A DNA stretch of 57,094 nt from Candidatus Babeliales bacterium (GTDB lineage: Bacteria > Babelota > Babeliae > Babelales > Chromulinivoraceae), in the NCBI GenBank assembly GCA_017992075.1, contig JAGOPI010000002.1, positions 1 to 57,094 on the forward strand. The letters are read 5' to 3'. The translations under genes and the position numbers were made by a program. Of the stretch, positions 42,915 to 52,158 are shown one piece after another. Each line of letters opens with the position of its first letter. The first letter of the stretch is position 1. The notes below the pieces were generated by a model. That model saw only the letters and a list, made by a program, of their open reading frames with translations. It was not told where the DNA came from and did no database searches.

Positions 42915-43784
42915 ATGTACAAGTATAATTTTTTGAAATATGGTATACCAGCTGTTTTGTTTACTTTAATTATTATCGGCGCAGGTGTTGTAGGTTACGT
43001 CATGAAAGGCGGCTTTCGATACAGTGTTGATTTTATTGGGGGAACAGAAATTCGAGTTAGATTTGATCAACCAGTTGATACTCAAGCTGTCAGAAAAGTA
43101 ATTCATGAAGAATGGCAAGGTACTGTACATAGCGTTGTGGGCGCATTAGAATTAATGGTTCGCGTTCCGCAAACTCCTGATACTATTAGTGATTTAGATA
43201 AAAAATTAGTAACAGCAATCAATGAAGCTTCAGTTGGAAATCCAGGAAAAGTTTTACAAGTTAATAGTATTAGCCGTACAATTAGTGATAATTTATGGTC
43301 AAAATGGTTGAAAGTTATTTTACTTTCACTCTTTCTTTTAGTTCTTTATCTTTCATTTAGCTTTAAATTTGCATTTGCACTTGGTGCTGTTATTGCGCTT
43401 GCACATGATGCATTAATTGTACTTGCTAGTTTTGTGCTTATGGATAAAGAAATTTCAATTGATTTTATTGGTGCGATTATGGCAGTACTTGGGTATTCGA
43501 TTAATGATACAATTATCGTGTTTTCTCGTATTCGTCATAACATGAAAAAAATGCATGGTCAGCCAATGTATGATGTTGTTAATTTAAGTATTAATGAACG
43601 TTTGCGTCGAACTATTCTGACAAGTTTTGCAACAGCACTTGTAGTTATGTCGATGTTTATTTTTGGTGGTGACACTATTCGAGATTTTTCACTCGTGATC
43701 TTGCTGGGTATTGTTTTTGGTACCTTCTCATCAATTTATATCGCAAGTCCAATTATGATGCTTTTTGCTAAAAAAAATGCATAA
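42915..43784 (+). CDS. secF: Protein translocase subunit SecF
   Basis: The 289-residue protein has GGFRYSVDFIGGTEIRVRF in the first periplasmic region and six transmembrane helices. The conserved cytoplasmic-side motif VLGYSINDTIIVFSRIRHNM and LRRTILTSFATALVV are present. SecF works with SecD to pull exported proteins across the inner membrane using the ion gradient. That fits the heavy secretory load seen here. secD is not adjacent. AGAGAG lies before the ATG. Confidence 0.95.
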   Translation: MYKYNFLKYGIPAVLFTLIIIGAGVVGYVMKGGFRYSVDFIGGTEIRVRFDQPVDTQAVRKVIHEEWQGTVHSVVGALELMVRVPQTPDTISDLDKKLVTAINEASVGNPGKVLQVNSISRTISDNLWSKWLKVILLSLFLLVLYLSFSFKFAFALGAVIALAHDALIVLASFVLMDKEISIDFIGAIMAVLGYSINDTIIVFSRIRHNMKKMHGQPMYDVVNLSINERLRRTILTSFATALVVMSMFIFGGDTIRDFSLVILLGIVFGTFSSIYIASPIMMLFAKKNA

Positions 43785-43859
43785 ATTTTTTTAAAAAAAT
43801 ATAAAAATCTTAAAAATATTTAAATCTTTTAAGTTCAAAGTTTATATTCCTTAATTTAT

Positions 43860-45509
43860 ATGGAGAATCGCTTGCAAAAGCCTAAAGATCCTACAGCAAC
43901 AGAAATAACAAAAGATACTGCAGAAGAAAAGCAGCAATCAACATTAAATGTTGAAGTAAAAAAAGCTGATACAATTTCTGAAAACGCAGATCAAATTATA
44001 TCTTCTGCTTCCAAAAAAATATACACCTCAAAAGATGTTGGATCTGCACAAAGACCTATGCAATCTAAAGATAACAGTGTGCGAGATTCAAAGCATCGTT
44101 CCACGAATTCTGATGTTAAACCTCAGCGAACATATCAGCAGCAATCAAGCATGAAACGACCAAATAGCCGTTTGATGACTGAAGGTGATCTTGCCGATAT
44201 GCAAACCAATGAGCTAATGTTTGTTGCAAAACGTTTGGGAATTATTGGATCAAGCTTGTTGTCACGTGATTCTTTAATCAAAATGATTTTGGATTATCAA
44301 GAAAAGCCAGAAGTAGACATTTTTGTTGAAGGAATTTTAGAAAAATTACCAGATGGCTTTGGATTTTTGCGTTTTGCAGAATATGATTATATTTCCGGCC
44401 CTGATGACGTTTATGTTTCTCCATCGTTCATTCGAAAATATAGTTTACGTACGGGCGATGAAATTTATGGATCAATTCGTAAACCAAAAGAAGGCGAAAA
44501 ATATTTTGCACTTCAAACGATTGAAAAAGTTAACAGTCGTCCACTTGATGAAATTACATCTCGTTTAAATTTTGATCGTTTAACACCGTTGCATCCTGAT
44601 AAACGTTTTAATCTTGAAACAAATCCAAATTTTATTGCAACTCGAATTATGAATGTCTTTACGCCAATAGGAAAAGGACAACGTGGTCTTATCGTTGCGC
44701 CTCCAAAAGTTGGTAAAACGATGTTACTGAAAGAAATTGCTTTAAGCATTCTTGCAAATCATAAAGAAGTTCATATGATTGTGCTGTTAATTGATGAAAG
44801 ACCTGAAGAGGTTTCAGATATGAAACGTACGATTAAAGGTTCAAACGTTGAAATCGTAAGTTCTACTTTTGATGAATCAGCAGAACGTCACGTGCAAGTT
44901 GCAGAAATTATTTTAGAAAAAGCAAAGCGTTTGGTTGAGTATGGTAAAGACGTTGTGATTTTGCTTGATTCAATTACGCGTTTGGCTCGTGCTTATAATA
45001 CGACAGCTCCAACATCAGGAAAAGTTTTGACTGGTGGTATTGATGCTCATGCACTTCAACGACCAAAAAGATTTTTTGGTGCAGCTCGAAAAACTGAAGA
45101 AGCTGGATCATTAACGATTATTGCTTCAGCGATGGTTGAAACTGGTTCACGCATGGATGAAGTTATTTATGAAGAGTTTAAAGGTACCGGTAACATGGAA
45201 CTTCATTTAACTCGAAAACTTTCAAATCGTCGTACATTCCCTGCATTTGATATTTTATCTTCAAGTACTCGTCGCGATGACTTGCTCATGTCTGAAGATG
45301 AATTAAATCAAGCATGGATACTTCATCGTTTACTTTCTACTATGAATGTGGTTGAAGGAATGGAATTTATCATTAATAAAATGAAACAATATAAAACAAA
45401 TGAAGAATTATTTGAAAGTTTGAAAAAATCTGGTGGCAGTGCTGGATCGAACTCTTCAAGTAATGGAAATGGCAATGGTGGTAATTATAATAATGGTGAC
45501 AATCATTAA
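43860..45509 (+). CDS. rho: Transcription termination factor Rho with disordered extensions
   Basis: The 549-residue protein holds a complete Rho core: an OB-fold RNA-binding domain (EGILEKLPDGFGFLRF, DVYVSPSFIRKYSLRTGD), Walker A APPKVGKTMLLKEIA, VLLIDERPEEVSDM, LLDSITRLARAYN and DDLLMSEDELNQ. A charged N-terminal extension of about 110 residues and a Gly/Asn/Ser-rich tail (about 525-549) are added. Rho ends transcripts by RNA-driven ATP hydrolysis. No Shine-Dalgarno is visible before the ATG at 43860. An intrinsic terminator follows. Confidence 0.95.
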   Translation: MENRLQKPKDPTATEITKDTAEEKQQSTLNVEVKKADTISENADQIISSASKKIYTSKDVGSAQRPMQSKDNSVRDSKHRSTNSDVKPQRTYQQQSSMKRPNSRLMTEGDLADMQTNELMFVAKRLGIIGSSLLSRDSLIKMILDYQEKPEVDIFVEGILEKLPDGFGFLRFAEYDYISGPDDVYVSPSFIRKYSLRTGDEIYGSIRKPKEGEKYFALQTIEKVNSRPLDEITSRLNFDRLTPLHPDKRFNLETNPNFIATRIMNVFTPIGKGQRGLIVAPPKVGKTMLLKEIALSILANHKEVHMIVLLIDERPEEVSDMKRTIKGSNVEIVSSTFDESAERHVQVAEIILEKAKRLVEYGKDVVILLDSITRLARAYNTTAPTSGKVLTGGIDAHALQRPKRFFGAARKTEEAGSLTIIASAMVETGSRMDEVIYEEFKGTGNMELHLTRKLSNRRTFPAFDILSSSTRRDDLLMSEDELNQAWILHRLLSTMNVVEGMEFIINKMKQYKTNEELFESLKKSGGSAGSNSSSNGNGNGGNYNNGDNH

Positions 45510-45551
45510 ATCATTGCATTCTGATTCATTTTTAATTTGAATATTATTAAT

Positions 45552-45587
45552 AAAAAAAGCGCTTTTGAAAACAAAGCGCTTTTTTTA
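45552..45587. terminator. Bidirectional terminator after rho
   Basis: AAAAAAAGCGCTTT / AAAGCGCTTTTTTT with a seven-base loop lies between rho and the convergent small gene ending at 45593. It can serve both. Confidence 0.88.
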
Positions 45588-45592
45588 TATTC

Positions 45593-45841
45593 TTATTCCA
45601 TTTTGTGAGATTTGATTTCTATTTTATTTCTATTAGCCATATTTTTTGTTGATGTTGTCCAGCAACAATAAGCACAACCAAGAGTGCAAATAATACAATA
45701 TGTATTCATGCAGCAATGAGGATTGTTAACAATGTGAGCGAGCTCTTCAGTTTCTGTTTGTTCGTTGTTACTAGGTTCAAAAACTGTTGAACAAAATAAA
45801 AGTGTCGATAAAATTATTAAATTTTTCATATTATTTTTCAT
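45593..45841 (-). CDS. Small cysteine-rich secreted protein
   Basis: The start is set at the ATG at 45841 (alternative 45829); the longer frame to 45871 would overlap the upstream gene heavily. The roughly 82-residue product has a hydrophobic signal (NLIILSTLLFCSTVF) and then an acidic linker. A dense cysteine patch follows (HCCMNTYCIICTLGCAYCCW), probably disulfide-rich or metal-binding, and a basic tail. It is translationally linked to the 45-residue gene just upstream. No family recognised. Confidence 0.5.
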   Translation of the reverse strand: MKNNMKNLIILSTLLFCSTVFEPSNNEQTETEELAHIVNNPHCCMNTYCIICTLGCAYCCWTTSTKNMANRNKIEIKSHKME

Positions 45842-45968
45842 TGTTTGATATACGAGAATAACATTGCGCATTTGTTGGGTTAAATGTTTTGTTTCTTGAC
45901 GATGTTTGAAATTCTGTTTGAAAATTGCAAAATAAAAACATGAATAAACAGATGGTACTTTTTTTCAT
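45831..45968 (-). CDS. Very small secreted peptide (45 residues)
   Basis: An unlisted small frame begins at 45968, four bases after AAAGGA, and encodes a signal-like front (MKKSTICLFMFLFCNF) and a short polar mature part ending SRISNNEK. Its stop at 45831 overlaps the start region of the cysteine-rich protein gene, so the two form a mini-operon. The strong ribosome binding site and signal are the evidence; coding potential is otherwise unproven. Confidence 0.5.
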   Translation of the reverse strand: MKKSTICLFMFLFCNFQTEFQTSSRNKTFNPTNAQCYSRISNNEK

Positions 45969-46034
45969 GAAATCCTTTATATAATTAGAGTATAAGCCTA
46001 AACTTTTTCCAATGATTGCTATTGGTATAATGTA

Positions 46035-46319
46035 TTAACAAAATTTACGAACATGAATAATGAGTTCTTGAATTTGTCTATTGATAAGTTCGTTGTTAAT
46101 TTTTCTAATTTCTGTGTCATAAGATTTTTCTTGATAGTCTGACATGCGATATTTTCGAGTAAAAGTTGTTTTTAATTGAGTTAACTCATCATTTGATATC
46201 TTGCGATAGTCTATATTGCTATCAACGCCTATTCTATGTTTGGTTAAGGTACTCAATGTTGATTGTTGCGCAGTCTTAATTGTCAAAGAAGTAAGTAGTA
46301 ATAAAATTATTTTTTTCAT
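46035..46319 (-). CDS. Small secreted protein downstream of tsaD
   Basis: The 94-residue protein has a signal peptide (MKKIILLLLTSLTIKTAQQ) and a charged helical remainder (NDELTQLKTTFTRKYRMSDYQEKSYDTEIRKINNEL). It begins 13 bases after the tsaD stop on the same strand, so it is probably co-transcribed with tsaD. No family recognised. Confidence 0.55.
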   Translation of the reverse strand: MKKIILLLLTSLTIKTAQQSTLSTLTKHRIGVDSNIDYRKISNDELTQLKTTFTRKYRMSDYQEKSYDTEIRKINNELINRQIQELIIHVRKFC

Positions 46320-46332
46320 GTTATTTTTTGTG

Positions 46333-47361
46333 TTAAAAAACGGGTAAATCTAAATTTGAAAATTCATTTTTTTGTGCTTTAAAATGTCCAACAAAAGCAA
46401 TCATTCCAGCGTTGTCCGTGCACAGTTTATTGCTTGGGTAAAAAAGTTTTTTGTGATGTTGATTGCAAACATTTTGTAATCGTTCGCGTAAATATTTGTT
46501 GCATGCAACGCCACCGACAAAACAAAGAGATTGAATTTCTGGATATTTTTTAAATAAACGAATAATTTTTTCTTCAAACATGTCACCAATGCAGACTAAA
46601 AGTGAGCTGGCTACTTGTTGTTGAAATATAATGTCGTTAGATTTTAAAAAAGTTTTTGTGTCAGCATCGTACGCGCCAGATTTTATTAAATGGTACAGTA
46701 CGGCAGTTTTTAATCCTGAAAAACTAAAGTTGAAATCTTTTAAATTGCCGCGAGGGTATGAAAAAAAATCTTGAAATTCCACAGCTGCAGCCATTTTTTC
46801 AATAACTGGGCCGCCCGGATATGGTAAATTCATAAGTTTTGCAATTTTATCAAAAGCTTCACCTGCGGCATCATCTAACGTGCTACCTAAAATTTTATAT
46901 TTTCCAAAATCATGCACAAGGTACAGTGCTGAGTGTCCACCTGATACTGTTAAGCTAACAAATGGAAATGGAACTTCATTTTGAATGCATGCAGAAAAAA
47001 CATGACCTTCTAAATGGTCGATGCCAATTAATTTTTTATTTCCTGCAAAAGCTAAAGCTTTCGCAAATGCAACACCAACCATGAGTGCTCCAGGAAGTCC
47101 TGGCTTGTGTGTAACGGCAATGGTGTCGATATCATCTAAAGTTTTATTTGCTTTTGAAAGTGCATCATGAACGATGGTGATAATTTTTTCCATGTGTTCA
47201 CGTGATGCTTGTTCAGGAATTACGCCACCGGTATGTGCATGTGATTGAATTTGTGAAAAAAGTTCATTGCTCAGCAGTCCTTGCTCTGTTGTAAAAACCG
47301 CTGCAGCTGTTTCATCGCAGGATGATTCGATACCAAGAATTGTATAATTTTTTTGTGTCAT
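46333..47361 (-). CDS. tsaD: tRNA N6-adenosine threonylcarbamoyltransferase TsaD
   Basis: The 342-residue ASKHA enzyme has ILGIESSCDETAAAVF, GGVIPEQASREHMEKI, the metal site HLEGH, SLTVSGGHSALYLV and CFVGGVACNKYLRERL. It transfers threonylcarbamoyl to A37 of tRNAs together with TsaB (32003). Length and motifs are normal. It begins three bases after the secreted gene at 47365, and another small secreted gene follows. Confidence 0.96.
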   Translation of the reverse strand: MTQKNYTILGIESSCDETAAAVFTTEQGLLSNELFSQIQSHAHTGGVIPEQASREHMEKIITIVHDALSKANKTLDDIDTIAVTHKPGLPGALMVGVAFAKALAFAGNKKLIGIDHLEGHVFSACIQNEVPFPFVSLTVSGGHSALYLVHDFGKYKILGSTLDDAAGEAFDKIAKLMNLPYPGGPVIEKMAAAVEFQDFFSYPRGNLKDFNFSFSGLKTAVLYHLIKSGAYDADTKTFLKSNDIIFQQQVASSLLVCIGDMFEEKIIRLFKKYPEIQSLCFVGGVACNKYLRERLQNVCNQHHKKLFYPSNKLCTDNAGMIAFVGHFKAQKNEFSNLDLPVF

Positions 47362-47364
47362 AGT

Positions 47365-48021
47365 TTAATGCATCGCAGTTAGCACAGCGTGTGCAGGATT
47401 ATTGATGGTTTGAGTTTTGCTGTGAATTGCATCAATATCAAGAGCGACAAGTCGTGCAATTATCATTGCTCGTTGTAGTTGTTCAATTGTGACATTTGGA
47501 TGAATGATCAGTGTTGGAATGATGCGAAAAATATTTTCTGGTTTCCATGATTGAATTTTTAACCCTGCAATCAATGCTGGATCAAATAAAAAAATTAAAC
47601 TGTTGTGTGGAATTTGTCCGTTGCTGAGCTCATGCGGTAAAATTTCCCAGGTTAAAATCTGTTGATCGTCATCATTAAGTTCTCGCTTTGCTTGCATTTT
47701 ATAGCAAATGTAAGAGCTGTTATCTTGCACACATAGGCAATCAACATTATTGCTTTCAGAAGTGCAGCAGCTCAGTCCATTTGTGATAAGAAAATAAATG
47801 ACTTGTGTTTTGTGTGAATCTAAAAATGAAAATTGTATAAAAGAACTTGTATTGTTACCTTCAAAATCAAGTTTTTGTCCATTATAAAAAAGACAAAGAT
47901 CGTAAGTTAATTTATGTGGAAATTCAATAGAGCCTGAAAAAAGTTTTGTTTCATCAATAGTAAATTGTTGTCCATGTAGTGCTGTGATTAGTAACATATA
48001 AAACAGTATCTTTTGTAGCAT
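47365..48021 (-). CDS. Secreted protein of unknown function upstream of tsaD
   Basis: The 218-residue protein has a signal peptide (MLQKILFYMLLITALHGQ) and beta-rich sequence (QFTIDETKLFSGSIEFP). It contains a cluster of six cysteines (GLSCCTSESNNVDCLCVQD, YICYK) and a helical C-terminal part (TIEQLQRAMIIARLVALDIDA). It is the first gene of a minus-strand operon with tsaD. No family recognised; the cysteine cluster suggests disulfide bonding outside the cytosol. Confidence 0.55.
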   Translation of the reverse strand: MLQKILFYMLLITALHGQQFTIDETKLFSGSIEFPHKLTYDLCLFYNGQKLDFEGNNTSSFIQFSFLDSHKTQVIYFLITNGLSCCTSESNNVDCLCVQDNSSYICYKMQAKRELNDDDQQILTWEILPHELSNGQIPHNSLIFLFDPALIAGLKIQSWKPENIFRIIPTLIIHPNVTIEQLQRAMIIARLVALDIDAIHSKTQTINNPAHAVLTAMH

Positions 48022-48063
48022 AACGGTTCCCTAAAATTAAGAATTCGCGTTGTTTGATTGTTA

Positions 48064-48072
48064 TGATATACT
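48064..48072 (+). promoter_or_regulatory. Extended -10 element for smpB
   Basis: TG-A-TATACT lies 43 bases before the smpB start in the divergent spacer. The -35 region is poor, as is usual with extended -10 promoters. Confidence 0.45.
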
Positions 48073-48114
48073 AACTTGTAAATTTGTAAAAATAAAAACA
48101 AAGAACATTTTCTC

Positions 48115-48570
48115 ATGAAAATCATTGTTCAAAATAAAAAAGCTTTATTTGATTACGAAATTTCCTATAAAATGGAAGCTGGAATAGTTTTAACTGGTGA
48201 TGAAGTTAAATCGATTCGTGCCAATCATGTATCACTTAATGGTTCTTTTGCCACGGTCAAAGACGGTGAATTATTTTTACTCAATTGTAACATTTCAACC
48301 TATTCTCATGCTTATCAAAAAGATGATGATCAAGCGACACGCACTCGAAAATTATTGCTGCATCGTAAAGAAGTGAATCGATTGATTGGTGAAGTTTCTC
48401 AAAAAGGCATGACTGTTTTACCTTTAAAAATTTATCTAAATGAAAAAGGCTTAATCAAAGTTGAGTTAGGTGTTGGAAAACATCGCAAAGCTCACAACAA
48501 AAAAGAGCTTTTAAAAGAACGAGATATTGCGCGAGAAACGCGTCGTGAGTTGAAAAATTCCCGCTCGTAG
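48115..48570 (+). CDS. smpB: SsrA-binding protein SmpB
   Basis: The 151-residue protein has FDYEISYKMEAGIVLTGDEVKSIRANHVSLNGSFA, LLLHRKEVNRLIG and the C-terminal basic helix (HNKKELLKERDIARETRREL). SmpB brings tmRNA to stalled ribosomes. No ssrA gene was recognised in the window. Two palindromic repeat elements follow immediately. Confidence 0.96.
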   Translation: MKIIVQNKKALFDYEISYKMEAGIVLTGDEVKSIRANHVSLNGSFATVKDGELFLLNCNISTYSHAYQKDDDQATRTRKLLLHRKEVNRLIGEVSQKGMTVLPLKIYLNEKGLIKVELGVGKHRKAHNKKELLKERDIARETRRELKNSRS

Positions 48571-48575
48571 CAAAT

Positions 48576-48700
48576 TTGTCATTCCGGCCTTTGAGCCGGA
48601 ATCCAGTAATTTATTAAAAATCATTTTTGTTTTAAATTAAAAAAGTTTAACTCTTTATTTATTTTCTGGATCCCAGATCGTAGTCTGGGATGACGAAAAT
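48576..48700. repeat. REPIN-like palindromic doublet between smpB and hppA
   Basis: The left element GTCATTCCGGC-CTTTGA-GCCGGAATCCAG (48579-48606) and right element CTGGATCCCAGA-TCGTAG-TCTGGGATGACG (48666-48695) are inverted relative to each other. About 60 AT-rich bases separate them. Confidence 0.85.
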
Positions 48701-48814
48701 AAAGATTCATTCTAACCTTTGCCTATTGAGCTTCTTTACAAAATCATCAATTTTCGATACTATTTTCTTATTGAATAAATTCATGTTTTTCTTTTAATCA
48801 AAAGGTATTTTTCT

Positions 48815-50788
48815 ATGTCAATTGCAATGATTTATGTTGCCTTTGCCGGTGTGGCAGGGTTAGGCTTGCTGGTAATCATGGCGCTTCAAGCAAAAATTAA
48901 ATCTCAAAAAATTACTGATGATCGCGCAGGTATGATTGCATCTTACATTCGTCGTGGTGCAATGACCTTTTTGATTGAAGAATATAAATTGATTGTTGGA
49001 GCAGCAGGTTTTGTAAGTCTTGTGCTTTATTTTTTTACAAAAGATTTTGTTATTCCTGTCGTGTTCATGAGTAGCGCAATGCTGTCGATGGTTGCAGGAT
49101 TTTTAGGTATGCGTGCTGCAACTGATGCAAATGTGCGCACAGCATGTGCTGCAAAAGATAGTGGTGAGCGTTCAGCTCTTTTAGTTGCGTTTTTTGGTGG
49201 TGGCATTATGGGATTTGCTGTTGCAAGTTTCGGTTTGATTGGTGTAACTGCACTTCTTTATTTCTTTTTAAGTTATGAAAATTTTGCTCAAATTGTGACT
49301 GCCTTTGCAGCAGGAACAAGTTTAGTTGCATTTTTTGCTCGTGTTGGTGGTGGAATTTATACAAAATCAGCAGATGTTGGTGCAGATCTTGTTGGAAAAA
49401 TTGAAGCAAATATTCCTGAAGATGATCCTCGTAATCCTGCAGTTATTGCAGACAACGTAGGTGATTGTGTTGGTGATACAGCAGGGATGGGTGCAGATAT
49501 TTATGAATCGTACATTGGTGGTATGATTTCATGCATTTTGCTTGCAATTTCAGGTAACATGGGTATTGCATATATTTTTCTTCCGTTAGTTTTGTGTGCA
49601 ATTGGTTTAATTTCTTCAATTTTTGGAATTGTACTTGGTTTGCTTATTCCTCAAACTCCTGCAGCTTTACTTCGAAATTCAACGTATGTGGCAATTGTGG
49701 TATTTTTAGTAGGTACGTATGCATTTATGAATATGTTTGGTGTACCAATGCCATTTTTTATTACTTCAATTATTGGATGTTTATCAGGAGTTGCAATTGG
49801 TGCTGTGACTGAATATTACACAAGCTGTAGACCAGTGCGTAAGGTTGCAGAAAGTGCACAATCAGGCGCTGCAACAAATGTGATTTATGGTTTATCTGTT
49901 GGTATGGAATCTACGGCAATTCCAGCACTTTTAATTTGCTGCGGAATTTTGCTTTCATATGTATATGGTGGTGGTTTGTACGGTATTGCTCTTGCAGCTG
50001 TTGCAATGATGGCAACTGTTGGAATTACGATGACTGTTGATGCATACGGTCCGATTGCAGATAATGCAGGCGGTATTGCTGAAATGTCTCATTTTGGTGA
50101 ATCGGTACGAAAAATTACTGATGGTTTAGATGCGCTTGGTAACACAACTGCAGCAATTGGAAAAGGATTTGCAATTGGTTCTGCAATGATGACAGCCGTT
50201 GCATTGTTTAGTGCTTTTGCCCAATCTGCAGGAATTGTGATGATTAATGTCCTTGATCCATTTGTGCTTGTCGGAGTATTTATTGGTGGTATTGTTCCAT
50301 TTTTAGTTTCATCTTTTACAATGCGTTCAGTTAGCCAAGCAGCACTCAAAATGGTATTTGAAGTTCGACGTCAGTTTGCAACAATTCCTGGTTTGATGGC
50401 AGGAACTGCAGAACCTGATTATGAGCAATGTATTGCAATTGCAACAAAAGCAGCGCTTAAAGAAATGATGCTTCCGGGAATTTTGGCAATTGTAACTCCT
50501 GTGTTAGTTTTTTATTCGCTTGGCATACTTGCGCTTGGTGGAATGCTTGTTGGTGCAACAGTAGTTGGAATTCTTTTAGCACTTATGATGGCTAACGGTG
50601 GTGGCACATGGGATAATGCAAAAAAATATATTGAAAAAGGTAATTTGGGCGGTAAAGGTTCAGATACGCACAAAGCTGCAGTTGTTGGTGATATGGTTGG
50701 AGATCCGTTTAAAGATACGTCAGGTCCGGCACTCAATATTTTAGTTAAATTGATGTCGATTGTAGCATTACTTTTAGTTTCTCGATAA
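48815..50788 (+). CDS. hppA: Membrane-bound ion-pumping pyrophosphatase
   Basis: The 657-residue protein has some 15-16 transmembrane helices and the hallmark sites [45 protein letters not shown] and [30 protein letters not shown] carries alanine at the position that marks the potassium-dependent subclass. It uses pyrophosphate from biosynthesis to pump protons or sodium across the inner membrane, which would help an organism with limited energy metabolism. AAAGG precedes the ATG. Confidence 0.95.
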   Translation: MSIAMIYVAFAGVAGLGLLVIMALQAKIKSQKITDDRAGMIASYIRRGAMTFLIEEYKLIVGAAGFVSLVLYFFTKDFVIPVVFMSSAMLSMVAGFLGMRAATDANVRTACAAKDSGERSALLVAFFGGGIMGFAVASFGLIGVTALLYFFLSYENFAQIVTAFAAGTSLVAFFARVGGGIYTKSADVGADLVGKIEANIPEDDPRNPAVIADNVGDCVGDTAGMGADIYESYIGGMISCILLAISGNMGIAYIFLPLVLCAIGLISSIFGIVLGLLIPQTPAALLRNSTYVAIVVFLVGTYAFMNMFGVPMPFFITSIIGCLSGVAIGAVTEYYTSCRPVRKVAESAQSGAATNVIYGLSVGMESTAIPALLICCGILLSYVYGGGLYGIALAAVAMMATVGITMTVDAYGPIADNAGGIAEMSHFGESVRKITDGLDALGNTTAAIGKGFAIGSAMMTAVALFSAFAQSAGIVMINVLDPFVLVGVFIGGIVPFLVSSFTMRSVSQAALKMVFEVRRQFATIPGLMAGTAEPDYEQCIAIATKAALKEMMLPGILAIVTPVLVFYSLGILALGGMLVGATVVGILLALMMANGGGTWDNAKKYIEKGNLGGKGSDTHKAAVVGDMVGDPFKDTSGPALNILVKLMSIVALLLVSR

Positions 50789-50891
50789 TTTTTATATTAA
50801 AGTTGTCAATAAAATACTAAAGGTTTAGATTTTCGTTTGAAACTTTTGCTAAGGCTTATAGCTTACAGGCTAGGATCAAGAATTTAAAGTA

Positions 50892-50927
50892 AAAAAGAGA
50901 CTGTGAATTTCACAGTCTCTTTTTTTG
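50892..50927. terminator. Bidirectional terminator between hppA and the thioredoxin gene
   Basis: AAAAAAGAGACTGTGAA / TTCACAGTCTCTTTTTTT forms a nearly loop-free palindrome with T tracts on both strands, between convergent genes. Confidence 0.88.
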
Positions 50928-50954
50928 CAAATTTTAATATTTTTAATTTGTTTA

Positions 50955-51386
50955 TTATTTTAATAAAATTTTAATTTTTTCTTCTAATGTTTTTGAATTG
51001 CCACCAATTTGCATATCTTTAATTTTTCCATTTTTTATAAAAATTATGGAAGGATATCCTGGAATTTTAAACTGATTGTTTGTTAATTTTAGAACTTCTT
51101 TGTGTAAATTTAATTTTGGTCCATTAACCATAATAAAATTAATTGTAGTATATTTTTTTGGCAATGTTTCAAAAAATTTTGTTAATGTTTTGCAGTGTGG
51201 ACAATTGTTCATAAATCCCATGATAATAGTTGGCTTTTGACTTGTCATTTGTTTGAAAAGTTCATCAGCCATAATCACTTCTTCAATTTTTGTTGGTGGT
51301 GTAATTGGATGAGTAAAAATATTTGATCCGCCCTGAGTCGAAAAAATGACAAATGGTAATAATAGTGATTTGTGAGAAAACTTCAT
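50955..51386 (-). CDS. Exported thioredoxin-like protein
   Basis: The start at 51386 has GGGGG five bases upstream and begins a signal peptide (MKFSHKSLLLPFVIFSTQGG); the longer frame from 51398 does not improve it. The 143-residue protein has one thioredoxin domain with active site C62-P-H-C65 and the cis-proline in PGYPSIIFIKNGK. CPHC is typical of oxidising DsbA-like centres, but the fold length fits a thioredoxin. It probably handles disulfides of the many exported cysteine-containing proteins. Confidence 0.85.
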   Translation of the reverse strand: MKFSHKSLLLPFVIFSTQGGSNIFTHPITPPTKIEEVIMADELFKQMTSQKPTIIMGFMNNCPHCKTLTKFFETLPKKYTTINFIMVNGPKLNLHKEVLKLTNNQFKIPGYPSIIFIKNGKIKDMQIGGNSKTLEEKIKILLK

Positions 51387-51420
51387 AAAAACCCCCATTT
51401 TTTAAAGTCTCTTACTGATA

Positions 51421-51450
51421 ACCTATCAGTTTTTGTTTCCAGTTGTCAAT
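51421..51450 (-). promoter_or_regulatory. Promoter of the exported thioredoxin gene with operator-like hairpin
   Basis: On the minus strand TTGACA (51450-51445) and TAGGTT (51426-51421) are 18 bases apart. A perfect inverted repeat CTGATA-AACC-TATCAG (51415-51430) overlaps the -10. Beyond it, 51451-51824 holds AT-rich DNA with short stray frames and an inverted repeat TAGGT/ACCTA (51581-51595); nothing there looks like an intact gene. Confidence 0.5.
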
Positions 51451-51824
51451 AAATCGGCAATTGCTTGGTATGGGTATAAGTCAAAATCGGATTCGAGAAG
51501 ATTTATTAAATAACGACTTTGAACAGTTTCAAATAGAAAAAATTAAATAATGCATATTTTTTAAAAAAAGCGATAATTTTTAGGTAAAAAACCTACTATA
51601 AATTTATCCAATTTTTGCTTCATGATCGATTAAATCTAACTTCGAATTCGGGTTTGATTATTCAAGACAGTGTGTTACGTTATCATAGCAATTTGAGAAA
51701 AAACTGTATCAGGAATATTTTTTTGTCATGTTTTTACATTCTTTGTTTTAAAAAAGGAGAAGAAGCAGGTCTTTGTAATTATTGTTGTTTTCTAATTCTA
51801 TGTGAAATATAACTGGAGTGTGAT

Positions 51825-52158
51825 GTGGATAATCAGACATTGCATTTTTTAGGCAAAAATCAAGAATTTTTAAAAAATTTATCCTATGTGATTAAAAATA
51901 TCGATGGTACAGAAAAAGAATATTCATTCTTTGACATTCGTCAGATGATGATCCCGTTAGTTCAAGCATTTACGACTTAGGCGTCGCACTCATGACATGA
52001 ATACTGCAGCATGAATTCAGGATCTTTTTATAAAACGTTTTCAATCTGATGAACATTGGACATTGTTTTCTCCTGAAGAAACACCAGAACTTCATGAATT
52101 ATATGGTCAAGTATTTGAAGAAGCTATACGCATAGATACGTTTATTTATTGTGTGTGA
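51825..52158 (+). pseudogene. Remnant of ribonucleotide reductase large subunit (nrdA)
   Basis: Two pieces survive. A GTG at 51825 (GGAG upstream) opens 45 codons, including YVIKNIDGTEKEYSFFDIR, which resembles an ATP-cone, then stops. In another frame from about 51982 the sequence reads RRTHDMNTAA-stop-IQDLFIKRFQ, then WTLFSPEETPELHELYGQVFEEA. This is the class I NrdA region usually written MNTAxWIPDLFMKR. The stop stands where Trp is expected (TGG to TGA). Several hundred residues, including the active-site cysteines, are missing. The gene is dead by deletion, frameshift and nonsense mutation. Confidence 0.8.

Noticed and set aside
50800-50890. Possible small RNA upstream of the terminator at 50892
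   Set aside because: The stretch has no promoter match or stable fold that I could see, and the terminator is explained by the convergent genes on both sides.
51615-51812. Possible 65-residue gene ahead of the nrdA remnant
   Set aside because: Composition is odd, there is no clear ribosome binding site or homology, and it lies in a decaying region; it is more likely chance or debris.
52003-52020. TGA in place of Trp in the nrdA remnant as evidence for a genetic code with TGA = Trp
   Set aside because: Many intact genes here use TGA as their stop (for example both MNT genes and the gene ending at 3248), so the TGA in nrdA is a nonsense mutation.
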